Shown one piece after another: positions 52,580-61,276 of a stretch of DNA of 64,000 nucleotides. The translations under genes were made by a program, and so were the position numbers. Location of the stretch: contig NZ_CP158480.1 in assembly GCF_050920755.1 (NCBI RefSeq), positions 2,480,001 to 2,544,000 of the forward strand, in the 5' to 3' direction. Below the pieces are notes generated by a model that worked only from the letters and a program-made list of their open reading frames with translations, ran no database searches and had not been told where the DNA came from. Source of the DNA: Oligella sp050920755. Lineage in GTDB: Bacteria > Pseudomonadota > Gammaproteobacteria > Burkholderiales > Burkholderiaceae_B. Each line of letters opens with the position of its first letter. Positions within the stretch are counted from its first letter, which is position 1.

Positions 52580-53873
52580 GGTTATTTTTTCGCTGATTTT
52601 AGTCTTTAGCTTAATAGGCGCTTTAGCCCTAGGGGTTTGGGTCTCAGTTTCTCTTTTTCTTACCGGTATTGTCGGTATTTTATTATTCTCAAATGCCCCC
52701 TTAAGCAATGTACTCGCCACTAATATCTGGAGTTCTTCTTCCGAATGGTCATTAGCGGCCCTGCCTTTATTTATTTGGATGGGTGAAATTCTTTTCCGCT
52801 CACGTATTTCCGGTGACCTTTTTACCGGCTTAGCTCCGTGGATGCGTAGGTTTCCCGGTGGTTTAAGTCATGTAGGCATTGTCGCTTCGGGTATTTTTGC
52901 GGCAGTGAGCGGTTCTTCAGCGGCGACTTGCGCAACGGTTGCAAAAGTCACCCTACCTGAATTAAAAAGCCGCGGCTACAATGAAAAACTGGTTATCGGT
53001 ACCATTGCCGGCTCCGGTACCTTGGGTCTTTTAATTCCCCCATCAATTATTATGATTGTTTACGGTGTGGCGGCCGATGTCTCCATCACCCGTTTATTTG
53101 TTGCCGGCATTGTTCCGGGGCTGTTGATGATTAGCCTGTTTATGGGCTTTGTGGCCATTTGGTCCATCCTTAATCCGAGCCAAGTGCCTAAAAAAGATCC
53201 GGCGATTTCCTTTATCCAAAAAATCAAAGCCAGTGGCAGTCTGATTCCGGTAACCCTACTGATTATCGGCGTAATGGGTTCAATTTATTTGGGTATTGCC
53301 AGCCCCACCGATTCAGCGGCGGTGGGTGTGGTGATCTCATTAATTTTAGTTTGGATCTATGGCGATTTGAATTGGCAAACCTTTAAGGAGGGCTTAATTT
53401 CTGCCATGCTGACCTCCTCCATGATTGCCTTTATCCTCGCGGGCGCGGCTTTTTTAACCGTTGCCATGGGCTATTCGAATATCCCCATGCTATTGGCACA
53501 ATGGATCACCGATTTGGGACTTAATAACTATGCGCTGATAGCCGTATTGGTGGTCTTTTTTGTGATCATGGGCTGCTTTCTTGACGGCATTTCCATTGTG
53601 GTACTGACCACCTCTATTCTGCTACCGAGCATTCAGGCTGCCGGTATTGATCCACTCTGGTTCGGCTTATTTCTGGTTATTGTGGTTGAAATGGCACAGA
53701 TTACGCCACCGGTCGGATTAAATCTCTTTGTACTCCAAGGCATGACCGGCAAAAACATCTGGTATCTCTCATTGGCCACCCTGCCATTTTTCCTAATATT
53801 GCTATTAGGCGTCATCCTAATCAGCGTATTTCCCGAGATTGTTATGTTCTTGCCGAAAATGATGTATCGCTAA
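52572..53873 (+). CDS. TRAP transporter large membrane subunit (DctM family)
   Basis: Sodium-coupled transport subunit of about 433 residues from ATG 52572 (MTEVIFSLILVF), preceded by GGGAGA. About twelve membrane segments. Family motifs include AVSGSSAATCATVAKVTLP in the first half, LIPPSIIMIVYG, and GCFLDGISIVVLTTSILLP plus ITPPVGLNLFV in the second. The last gene of the oxoprolinase-TRAP unit. Confidence 0.92.
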   Translation: MTEVIFSLILVFSLIGALALGVWVSVSLFLTGIVGILLFSNAPLSNVLATNIWSSSSEWSLAALPLFIWMGEILFRSRISGDLFTGLAPWMRRFPGGLSHVGIVASGIFAAVSGSSAATCATVAKVTLPELKSRGYNEKLVIGTIAGSGTLGLLIPPSIIMIVYGVAADVSITRLFVAGIVPGLLMISLFMGFVAIWSILNPSQVPKKDPAISFIQKIKASGSLIPVTLLIIGVMGSIYLGIASPTDSAAVGVVISLILVWIYGDLNWQTFKEGLISAMLTSSMIAFILAGAAFLTVAMGYSNIPMLLAQWITDLGLNNYALIAVLVVFFVIMGCFLDGISIVVLTTSILLPSIQAAGIDPLWFGLFLVIVVEMAQITPPVGLNLFVLQGMTGKNIWYLSLATLPFFLILLLGVILISVFPEIVMFLPKMMYR

Positions 53874-53881
53874 AGCACCAT

Positions 53882-53903
53882 GGGATGGTCAGGCAACCGT
53901 CCC
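53882..53903. terminator. Terminator hairpin after the TRAP genes
   Basis: GGGATGGT pairs with ACCGTCCC (one G-U pair) around CAGGCA, eight bp after the dctM-type stop; GCTTT follows. It also lies just past the stop of the minus-strand remnant, so it may serve both directions. Confidence 0.5.
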
Positions 53904-53906
53904 GCT

Positions 53907-54030
53907 TTACCAATCCACCCCAATACCCGCGCTACTATTAGGAAAAGGTCGAATCGTCACCCCCGTAGAGGCTCGCACCTTTTTGCCCTTAGACCAAGGA
54001 TAGAAACGCACGGCATTGGTCACCCAAGCT
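53907..54030 (-). pseudogene. C-terminal remnant of an unidentified protein, cut by the IS5-type element
   Basis: An open minus-strand frame of 41 codons ends at a TAA beside the shared terminator. It reads AWVTNAVRFYPWSKGKKVRA and closes SSAGIGVDW. The alternating pattern and terminal aromatic residue would fit the last strands of an outer membrane barrel, but I cannot name a family. The IS lies directly upstream. It may be a chance frame. Confidence 0.35.
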
Positions 54031-55258
54031 GAGACCTTTGCAATAACCCCTCAAACTTCCTAAAATATGGCTTATTTCCTTGCTTTCTTACTTCAGTCCC
54101 ATGAGTAGTTTCTTTCAACAAACCGCCAAAGCCCGTATTGCCAAACACCTCGACCGTTTTCCGTTACTTAAGTTAGATCAAGTGATTGATTGGCGACCGA
54201 TTGAACGCTACCTCAATTCACAAAAGCAGCGTCGATTGACGACTCAACAAGGTCGTCCGAGTTATCCCGTGCTCGCCATGTTTAAGGCAGTCCTATTGGG
54301 TCAATGGCATAGCCTCTCCGATCCGGAGCTTGAGCATAGTTTGGTGACTCGCATTGATTTTACGATTTTTTGCGGTTTTGATGATATGGACGTTCCCGAT
54401 CACAGTACCCTATGCCGTTACCGCAATTGGTTGGCTGAGGAGGGTTTATTGGATAAGCTGTTAGTGCTTATCAATCAGCAGTTAAGCGAGAAGGGTCTAA
54501 AAGTAGCCAAGGCGCAAACGGCAGTGGTTGATGCGACGATTATTCAAACGGCAGGTCGTAAGAAAATGAAGGCAATTGAGCAGCTTGAGGACGGTGAGTA
54601 TCATGAGTCTGCACCAAGCACTGATAAGGATGCACGTTGGACAAAAAAGGGGGCTGACTTCCATTTAGGCTTTAAGCTACATGCTCGTTCGGATGGTGAG
54701 GGCTATATTGAAAAGCTTAATACCACGCCCGCTAATGTGCATGAGGTTAATCAACTTGAACCGCTCGTCAATGATTTGGAACAGGGCACGAGAGTAGAAG
54801 CGGATAAGGGCTATAGCAGCGCAAAGAACCGAAAGCGATTACAAGCGCTCGGCTTAGAAGATGGCATTATGCAAAAGGCGCATCGCGGTTCAGTGTTGAC
54901 ACGTGAGCAGATAGAACGCAACAAGCGTTTATCTAAGACTCGCTATGTGATTGAGCAAAGTTTCGGCACGCTGCACCGTAAATTCAAACATAAGCGGGCA
55001 AGCTGTTTTGGTCTCGTCAAGGTGCATGCGCAGTCGCTTTTGAAAGCGATTTGCATCAATTGTTTAAAAGCTGCCAATAAGCTTAGGATAGTTGCGCCTA
55101 ATTTTGCCTAAAAGGCAGAATTAGGCAGATAAATGCCAAAAAAACAGGCATTTATCGATAAAAGCGGGGTGAAATTTGCCGAAAATTTCCTAAAAAAATC
55201 AAAAAATTTCCAAGTAGAACAGAAATCCGGTATTTAACTGCTTTTATGCAAAAGTCTC
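54031..55258 (+). mobile_element. IS5-family insertion sequence
   Basis: Terminal inverted repeats GAGACCTTTGCA (left) and, on the complement of the right end, GAGACTTTTGCA, 11 of 12 identical. GCT occurs on both outer flanks (54028-54030 and 55259-55261), a 3-bp target duplication. Total 1228 bp with one transposase gene. It sits between the TRAP operon and the his terminator. Confidence 0.92.
54101..55111 (+). CDS. IS5-family DDE transposase
   Basis: About 336 residues from ATG 54101 (MSSFFQQTAK). An N-terminal DUF772-type region (LAMFKAVLLGQWHSLSD, DHSTLCRYRNWL) is followed by the DDE core: AVVDATIIQTAGR, EADKGYSSAKNR and YVIEQSFGTLHRKF. The frame is complete, so the element may be active. 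It resembles IS1106-type elements of Neisseria and relatives. Confidence 0.92.
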   Translation: MSSFFQQTAKARIAKHLDRFPLLKLDQVIDWRPIERYLNSQKQRRLTTQQGRPSYPVLAMFKAVLLGQWHSLSDPELEHSLVTRIDFTIFCGFDDMDVPDHSTLCRYRNWLAEEGLLDKLLVLINQQLSEKGLKVAKAQTAVVDATIIQTAGRKKMKAIEQLEDGEYHESAPSTDKDARWTKKGADFHLGFKLHARSDGEGYIEKLNTTPANVHEVNQLEPLVNDLEQGTRVEADKGYSSAKNRKRLQALGLEDGIMQKAHRGSVLTREQIERNKRLSKTRYVIEQSFGTLHRKFKHKRASCFGLVKVHAQSLLKAICINCLKAANKLRIVAPNFA

Positions 55259-55289
55259 GCTCTATCAAACCGGTATCCACACACACAAA

Positions 55290-55310
55290 GAGGCTCTAAA
55301 AAAGAGCCTC
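55290..55310 (-). terminator. Terminator after hisB
   Basis: GAGGCTC (55290-55296) and GAGCCTC (55304-55310) pair around a 7-base A-rich loop; on the minus strand TTTGTGTG follows. It ends the leftward murA-his transcript immediately after hisB. Confidence 0.65.
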
Positions 55311-55336
55311 ACTACTTTAAACGAGCATCTCAAAAA

Positions 55337-55924
55337 CTAGAGCACACCCTTGGTGGAAGGAATGACCCCGGCCATACGCGGATCCTCGGCCAAAGCCATA
55401 CGCAACGCACGTCCGAATGCCTTAAACACAGTCTCTGCCTGGTGGTGCGAATTAATCCCTTTAAGATTATCAATATGCAACGTCACCGCCGCATGATTCA
55501 CAAAGCCTTGGAAAAACTCTTGGAACAAATCCACATCAAAGCGACCGATTAAAGCACGGGTAAAAGGAATGTAATAGAACAAACCCGGGCGACCGGAGAA
55601 ATCAATTACCACACGGGATAAGGCCTCATCCAACGGTACATAGGAGTGACCGTAACGCACAATGCCTTTTTTATCACCCACAGCTTTGGCAAATGCCTGA
55701 CCTAAAGTGATGCCCACATCCTCCACCGTATGGTGATCATCAATATGGGTATCACCATCACAGTAAACCTCTAAATCAATGAGTCCATGACGAGCGATTT
55801 GATCAAGCATATGATCGAGAAATGGCACGCCCGTATTAATATCCTGTTTACCCGTACCATCTAAATTAATGGCTACACGAATCTTCGTCTCTTGGGTATC
55901 ACGACTAACTTCAGCAGTACGCAT
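55337..55924 (-). CDS. hisB: Imidazoleglycerol-phosphate dehydratase
   Basis: Histidine synthesis step 6. 195 residues, the monofunctional form without a phosphatase domain. Mn-binding duplicated motifs are present: PFLDHMLDQIARHG, DTHIDDHHTVEDVG, FFQGFVNHA and INSHHQAETVFKAFGRAL. It follows hisD after 29 bp. The hisC gene usually found between them in Burkholderiales is absent, and nothing of the his pathway follows. Confidence 0.96.
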   Translation of the reverse strand: MRTAEVSRDTQETKIRVAINLDGTGKQDINTGVPFLDHMLDQIARHGLIDLEVYCDGDTHIDDHHTVEDVGITLGQAFAKAVGDKKGIVRYGHSYVPLDEALSRVVIDFSGRPGLFYYIPFTRALIGRFDVDLFQEFFQGFVNHAAVTLHIDNLKGINSHHQAETVFKAFGRALRMALAEDPRMAGVIPSTKGVL

Positions 55925-55953
55925 TAAACTATTCCTTATAATACTTATATAAA

Positions 55954-57255
55954 TTAATTCTTATAGCGATATTCGGCACTACGAGCATGCGCCTGTAGCC
56001 CCTCACCATAGGCTAAGGTGCTCGCTACCTGCCCTAAGGTGGTTGCGGCGGCTTTTGACACCTTGATCAAGCTAGAGCGCTTTTGGAAATCATAAACGCC
56101 CAGTGGAGATGAAAAACGTGCAGTTCGTGAGGTCGGTAAGACGTGATTCGGACCGGCGCAATAATCACCCAGCGCTTCTGAGCTATAAGGGCCGATAAAA
56201 ATCGCACCGGCATGGCGGATTTTATCAACCAATGGCTGTGCATCGGCAACTGATATCTCTAAATGCTCAGCCGCCACATGATTGGCAATCTCACAGGCCT
56301 CATCCAAGTCCTTAACTAAAATCAAAGCACCGCGATTAGCCAAACTGGTCGCGATAATCTCTCGACGCGGCATTTCGGGCAACTGACGCTTAATGGACGC
56401 TTCAACCTCTTCCAAATAGGTCGCATCAGGGCATAATAAAATGGCTTGAGCCAATTCATCGTGCTCAGCTTGGGAGAAGAGATCCATGGCAATCCAGTCA
56501 GCCGGTGTTTTACCGTCACAAATAATCAAAATTTCACTGGGACCGGCAATCATATCAATACCGACCACGCCGAATACGCGGCGCTTCGCCTCAGCAACGT
56601 AGGCATTACCGGGGCCGACAATCTTATCAACCTGAGCCACGGTCTCAGTGCCATAAGCTAAAGCCGCCACCGCTTGCGCCCCGCCGATGCAGAGCACTCG
56701 ATCCACGCCGGCAACAGCCGCTGCAGCCAAAACCAAGGGATTATGCTCACCACCCGGGGTCGGGGTCACCATCACCACTTCCTTAACACCGGCCACCTTG
56801 GCAGGAACAGCATTCATCAAGACCGAGGAAGGATAAGCTGCCTTGCCGCCGGGTACATATAAACCCACGCGATCCATCGGGGTAATCTTAACCCCCAATA
56901 CCGTACCATCATCCTCTTGGTAACTCCATGCCTCAGTTTTCTGATGCTTATGATAGGCACGAATACGATCAGCTGCTTTAATCAACGCCTGACGCTGATC
57001 CTCAGGCAAGGCTTCTAAAGCGGCTTGGCACTGCGCCTGAGAAATCTCCAAATCGGCCATGCTCTGTGCCTGTACGCCGTCAAAGCGACGACTATACTCG
57101 ACTACGGCGGCATCACCGCGTGCGCGCACATCCGCTAAAATCTCGCTGACTGCAAGTTCAATTTGACTATCTTGCGTCTCGTCATAGGCTAATAACTGAG
57201 CCAACTGCTCAGAAAAATCTGCACTTTTTGAATCTAATCGATTAATTACTGACAT
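55954..57255 (-). CDS. hisD: Histidinol dehydrogenase
   Basis: Oxidises histidinol to histidine with two NAD+. 433 residues. Landmarks are GLYVPGGKAAYPSSVLMNAV, VGPGNAYVAEAKRRVFG and GPSEILI. The catalytic and zinc-binding region lies in FSQAEHDELA and AAEHLEI. Two bp after hisG and in the same transcript. Confidence 0.96.
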   Translation of the reverse strand: MSVINRLDSKSADFSEQLAQLLAYDETQDSQIELAVSEILADVRARGDAAVVEYSRRFDGVQAQSMADLEISQAQCQAALEALPEDQRQALIKAADRIRAYHKHQKTEAWSYQEDDGTVLGVKITPMDRVGLYVPGGKAAYPSSVLMNAVPAKVAGVKEVVMVTPTPGGEHNPLVLAAAAVAGVDRVLCIGGAQAVAALAYGTETVAQVDKIVGPGNAYVAEAKRRVFGVVGIDMIAGPSEILIICDGKTPADWIAMDLFSQAEHDELAQAILLCPDATYLEEVEASIKRQLPEMPRREIIATSLANRGALILVKDLDEACEIANHVAAEHLEISVADAQPLVDKIRHAGAIFIGPYSSEALGDYCAGPNHVLPTSRTARFSSPLGVYDFQKRSSLIKVSKAAATTLGQVASTLAYGEGLQAHARSAEYRYKN

Positions 57256-57257
57256 AA

Positions 57258-57911
57258 CTATTCCAAGGCAGCCTTTTCAAATGCGTCAAGAAAAGGCTGC
57301 AAGCTTTTACTGCGGGTCTTTAAGGCCGCTTGATTCACAATCAGACGTGAAGAAACCGGCATCACATCTTCCACATCAACCAAGTTATTGGCACGTAGCG
57401 TGCCACCGGTGGAAACCACGTCCACAATCGCATCGGCCAAGCCGGTTAACGGCGCCAGCTCCATGGAGCCATATAGTTTAATTATATCAACGTGTACACC
57501 CTTTTTAGCGAAGTGCTCGCGCGTGATATTGACATACTTGGTCGCAACTCTTAGGCGACTGCCCTTACGCACGGCCTTTTCATAATCAAAATCCTGACGC
57601 ACCGCCACCGCTAAGCGACACTTGGCAATATTTAAGTCAATGGGTTGATAAAGACCGCCGGCATGATCCTGACTATACTCATACAGCACATCCAAACCGG
57701 CCACACCAAAATCAGCGGCACCGAACTGCACATAGGTCGGCACATCGGAAGCACGCACAATCAAAATTTGCAGGTTCGGATCACTGGTTTGTAAAATCAG
57801 TTTCCGCGAGGTACTCGGGTTTTCTGCCACCTTAATACCGACGCTCGCCAATAATGGCAAGGTATCATCAAAAATACGTCCTTTTGAGAGGGCAAGCGTG
57901 AGCTTATCCAT
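57258..57911 (-). CDS. hisG: ATP phosphoribosyltransferase catalytic subunit, short form
   Basis: First step of histidine synthesis. At 217 residues it is the short form (HisG-S), lacking the C-terminal histidine-binding domain; the family then needs the HisZ regulatory subunit, not seen in this window. Start LTLALSKGRIFDDTLPLL; the PRPP loop is in DAIVDVVSTGGTLRANNL. Two bp after murA. Confidence 0.95.
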   Translation of the reverse strand: MDKLTLALSKGRIFDDTLPLLASVGIKVAENPSTSRKLILQTSDPNLQILIVRASDVPTYVQFGAADFGVAGLDVLYEYSQDHAGGLYQPIDLNIAKCRLAVAVRQDFDYEKAVRKGSRLRVATKYVNITREHFAKKGVHVDIIKLYGSMELAPLTGLADAIVDVVSTGGTLRANNLVDVEDVMPVSSRLIVNQAALKTRSKSLQPFLDAFEKAALE

Positions 57912-57913
57912 GC

Positions 57914-59173
57914 TTAATCTATCCTTTGAATATTTGCGCCAACGGCACTAAGCTTTTCTTCCATATTGACATAACCGCGATCGAGGTGATAAATACGATC
58001 AATAATCGTCTCACCCTCAGCCACCAAACCGGCAATCACCAAACTTGCCGAAGCACGCAAATCAGTTGCCATAACAATGGCTCCGGAAAGCTTCTCGACA
58101 CCGTTTACCACGGCCGTCGGACCGTCCAATAAGATATCGGCATTTAATCGTAGCAACTCCGATACGTGCATAAAGCGATTCTCGAAGATATTTTCTACAA
58201 TCACCGCCGTCCCCTCTGCGATGATATTCATCGCCATCATTTGCGCCTGCATATCGGTAGGGAAGCCCGGATGCTCGGCCGTACGGAAACTGACTGCTTT
58301 AGGTCGCTTGGTCATTGTAGCGTGAATCGTATCCTCGCCAATCTCAAGTTCCAGACCGGCTTCGATAAGCTTATCCAACGTGGCGCCCATGGCCGCCGGA
58401 TTAACGTTACGCAATAATAACTCACCACCGGTAGCCGCCACTGCGCATAAAAAAGTACCCGCTTCAATACGGTCGGAGATAATGGCATAGTCAGTGCCGT
58501 GAAGCTGCTCAACCCCTTCGATCACGATTCTATCAGTACCGTGACCACTGATTTTCGCCCCCATGGAGATAAGGATATTGGCCAAATCCACCACTTCCGG
58601 TTCACGAGCGGCATTTTCTAAAATAGTGGTGCCTTTAGCCAGTACGGCCGTCATTAAGAACTGCTCGGTACCGCCCACCGTCACCATATCCGTGCGAATT
58701 GAGGCGCCGCCCAAACCCTCGGCACCAAGCTCACCATAAACATAACCATGCTCCACCTCTAAGCGGGCACCCAGTTCCTTTAAACCCTTAAGATGCTGAT
58801 CCACCGGACGTGAACCGATGGCACAACCCCCGGGCAAACTGACTTTGGCACGACCGATACGCGCCAAAAGCGGACCCAAAACCAGAATAGATGCACGCAT
58901 GGTGCTAACCAACTCATACGGTGCCTCGTGCGATGTCACTTCCCGAGTTTGTAGTTTCAGCACGTCCTCTGCCAGCCACTCCGCCTCTACGCCGAGCTGC
59001 TGCAGCACGGAAATCATCGTTTCCACATCCTTTAGGCGTGGGATATTACGCAAAACAACCGGCTCAGCGGTTAATAAGGTCGTACATAAAATTGGTAAAG
59101 CGGCGTTTTTGGCGCCCGAGATGGTCGCTTCACCGTGTAATGACTGACCTCCGATAATTCTTAATTTAGCCAT
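57914..59173 (-). CDS. murA: UDP-N-acetylglucosamine 1-carboxyvinyltransferase
   Basis: First committed step of peptidoglycan synthesis: transfers enolpyruvate from PEP. 419 residues. The active-site cysteine is in LPGGCAIGSRPVDQH near residue 115, the form sensitive to fosfomycin. KNAALPIL and ATDLRASASLVIAG are further signatures. Its start overlaps the ibaG stop by 8 bp. Confidence 0.97.
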   Translation of the reverse strand: MAKLRIIGGQSLHGEATISGAKNAALPILCTTLLTAEPVVLRNIPRLKDVETMISVLQQLGVEAEWLAEDVLKLQTREVTSHEAPYELVSTMRASILVLGPLLARIGRAKVSLPGGCAIGSRPVDQHLKGLKELGARLEVEHGYVYGELGAEGLGGASIRTDMVTVGGTEQFLMTAVLAKGTTILENAAREPEVVDLANILISMGAKISGHGTDRIVIEGVEQLHGTDYAIISDRIEAGTFLCAVAATGGELLLRNVNPAAMGATLDKLIEAGLELEIGEDTIHATMTKRPKAVSFRTAEHPGFPTDMQAQMMAMNIIAEGTAVIVENIFENRFMHVSELLRLNADILLDGPTAVVNGVEKLSGAIVMATDLRASASLVIAGLVAEGETIIDRIYHLDRGYVNMEEKLSAVGANIQRID

Positions 59174-59408
59174 TTTGAGAAAACTCTTCGGGAGTTAAAG
59201 TCTTCATTGAAAGCGCATGAATTTCCTCCTTCATGCGATCACCCAAGGCAGCGTAAACCAGTTGATGACGCTGAATCAGGCGCTTACCCTCAAAAGCCTT
59301 ACTCACAATAACCGCCTCAAAATGCGAGCCGTCACCGACCACATGCACATGCTCACAGGCTAAATTACTCTCGATATACTCTTTAATCTGCTCCGGTGTA
59401 GGTAACAT
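59166..59408 (-). CDS. ibaG: BolA-family protein IbaG
   Basis: 80-residue BolA-type protein that pairs with monothiol glutaredoxin over a shared Fe-S cluster. GDGSHFEAVIVSKAFEGKR and RHQLVYAALGDRM fit the family, with the ligand His in the latter. The position just before murA is the conserved place of ibaG (yrbA). Confidence 0.93.
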   Translation of the reverse strand: MLPTPEQIKEYIESNLACEHVHVVGDGSHFEAVIVSKAFEGKRLIQRHQLVYAALGDRMKEEIHALSMKTLTPEEFSQNG

Positions 59409-59428
59409 CTTGACAAACCCTTTAAAAA

Positions 59429-60292
59429 TTAATCTCTTAGCTTATAACCGCTGACAATTAAACGCAAAGCGATCAGTGAAACAATAACAAAAAACACACT
59501 TACCACCGCCAGACTCAGCCATGGGGAGGTATCAGCCACCCCGAAAAAGCCGTAGCGCATGCCGTCAATCATATAAAAGATCGGATTCCAATGTGATACG
59601 GCTTGCCAAAACGGCGGTAATGAGTGAATCGAATAGAACACGCCTGACAAAAAGCTCGCCGGCATAATTAAAAAGTTTTGGAATAACGCCAATTGGTCAA
59701 ACTTCTCTGACCACAGACCGGCAATTAATCCTAAAGTAGACATAATACCGCAAGCCAATACAGCAAAGACCAAAACCCATAGAATATTGTACGGAAGTAC
59801 TACTCTGAAAATCAGCGCAAAAAGCCATAAACAGAGTCCCACCATCAGACCGCGGATCACACCGCCCAGTACATATGCCCCATACAGCTCATAGGCGGAT
59901 AAAGGCGGCAGTAAAATAAACACCAGATTACCGGTAATCCGGCTTTGCACCAAAGAAGACGAGGCATTGGCAAAGGCGTTTTGCTGCATGCTCATCATAA
60001 TCAAACCCGGGATCAGAAATGACACATAATCGATGGCAATATCCGAGCCCGAGTAGCTTTGCACCCTCCCCTCCAAGACATGTGAAAAAACCAGCAAATA
60101 CAGCATTGAAGTCAAAACCGGTGCAAGAATGGTCTGCACCGCCACACGCCAGAAACGCATCACCTCTTTTGCTAACAGCGTAGGAAAGCCGGAGTGATAC
60201 TCCTCATTATGACGCAGTCGTTGGTAGGCACTACTGCCCAACTCGGTGCTTTCAAACATCGGGGACGCTTGATTATCCTTAATCTTAGTCAT
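59429..60292 (-). CDS. ABC-2 type exporter permease (YadH-like)
   Basis: About 287 residues from ATG 60292 (MTKIKDNQASP), which overlaps the ATPase stop by 8 bp; the open frame beginning at 60358 is too long. Six membrane segments and the ABC-2 signature region (SFLSGVFYSIHSLPPFWQAV). Found in this same place, between the mla genes and ibaG-murA, in many Betaproteobacteria. Exported substrate unknown. Confidence 0.88.
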   Translation of the reverse strand: MTKIKDNQASPMFESTELGSSAYQRLRHNEEYHSGFPTLLAKEVMRFWRVAVQTILAPVLTSMLYLLVFSHVLEGRVQSYSGSDIAIDYVSFLIPGLIMMSMQQNAFANASSSLVQSRITGNLVFILLPPLSAYELYGAYVLGGVIRGLMVGLCLWLFALIFRVVLPYNILWVLVFAVLACGIMSTLGLIAGLWSEKFDQLALFQNFLIMPASFLSGVFYSIHSLPPFWQAVSHWNPIFYMIDGMRYGFFGVADTSPWLSLAVVSVFFVIVSLIALRLIVSGYKLRD

Positions 60293-61079
60293 GTGATACC
60301 ACCTCCTGAGCATCATACATAGCACGCGTAAAGGCAGCCTCAAGATTGGCGCCGCCATAATGCGCCATAATGGCTTCGGTCGTATCTAAAGCGATTAAGT
60401 TGCCGCGCTTTAAAAAAGCTAAGCGATGACACATAGACTCGGCTTCTTCCAAGTAATGCGTGGTTAATAACACGGTATGACCCTTTTTGTTTAATCGTGA
60501 AATAAACTCCCATAGGCCACGCCTTAAATCAACATCCACCCCGGCGGTAGGTTCATCCAGAATAATCACCGGCGGGCAGTGCACAAGGGCTTGTGCTACC
60601 AGTACGCGGCGCTTCATACCGCCCGACAAGGCACGCATATTTTCCTCAGCCTTATCGGTTAAACCTAAATTCGCAAGAATCTCATCAATCCAATCGTCAT
60701 TATGACGGATGCCGAAATATCCTGACTGCAAGCGCAAGGTCTCTCGCACAGTAAAAAAGGGATCATAAACCAACTCTTGCGGTACCACACCAAGCGAACG
60801 GCGCGCCTGTCGATACTGCTCCTGCACATCGTAACCCATCACCTTGGCGGTACCGGAACTGGCCTTAACCAAACCGGAAAGTACGGAAATCAAGGTTGTT
60901 TTACCGGCACCGTTAGGGCCGAGCAATCCGAAAAACTCCCCCTCTTTTACTTCAAATGAGACATCGTTAAGGGCCTGAAAACCACCGGCTTCGACATCAT
61001 GACCCATTAGACGACGCCACATCGAGCTTTCTTTAGGGTATATTTTTGAAACATGCTCGAATTGAATTGCACTAGACAT
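60285..61079 (-). CDS. ABC-2 type exporter ATP-binding protein (YadG-like)
   Basis: 264-residue ATPase. Walker A GPNGAGKTT near residue 54, signature LSGGMKRR, Walker B VIILDEPTAGVDVD and switch TTHYLEE. The LSGGMKRR signature is usual for drug/lipid-type ABC-2 exporters. Translationally coupled to the permease gene. It is preceded by a strong terminator, so it probably has its own promoter. Confidence 0.9.
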   Translation of the reverse strand: MSSAIQFEHVSKIYPKESSMWRRLMGHDVEAGGFQALNDVSFEVKEGEFFGLLGPNGAGKTTLISVLSGLVKASSGTAKVMGYDVQEQYRQARRSLGVVPQELVYDPFFTVRETLRLQSGYFGIRHNDDWIDEILANLGLTDKAEENMRALSGGMKRRVLVAQALVHCPPVIILDEPTAGVDVDLRRGLWEFISRLNKKGHTVLLTTHYLEEAESMCHRLAFLKRGNLIALDTTEAIMAHYGGANLEAAFTRAMYDAQEVVSHD

Positions 61080-61108
61080 AATTAATTTTAAGATTCTTAT
61101 AAAGCAAG

Positions 61109-61143
61109 AAGTGAGACTAGGCTATTTTAGCCTAATCTCACTT
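61109..61143. terminator. Strong terminator between mlaC and the ABC-2 exporter
   Basis: AAGTGAGA/TCTCACTT (8 bp), one mismatch, then TAGGCTA/TAGCCTA (7 bp) around a TTT loop. TTAA follows on plus and CTTGCTTT on minus. It ends the mla transcript after mlaC and occupies the gap where mlaB is found in relatives. Confidence 0.8.
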
Positions 61144-61276
61144 TTAATCAGTTGACAATCCTTGAGCCTTACTCAATGATCAGAGATGCTTAAACTTGGA
61201 GTGTTCTAAGGCATGTCCTAAAACGTATACACATCAAACGCAGAAAAACTTATCACACTCGCCCCAAGCCCGCAAA

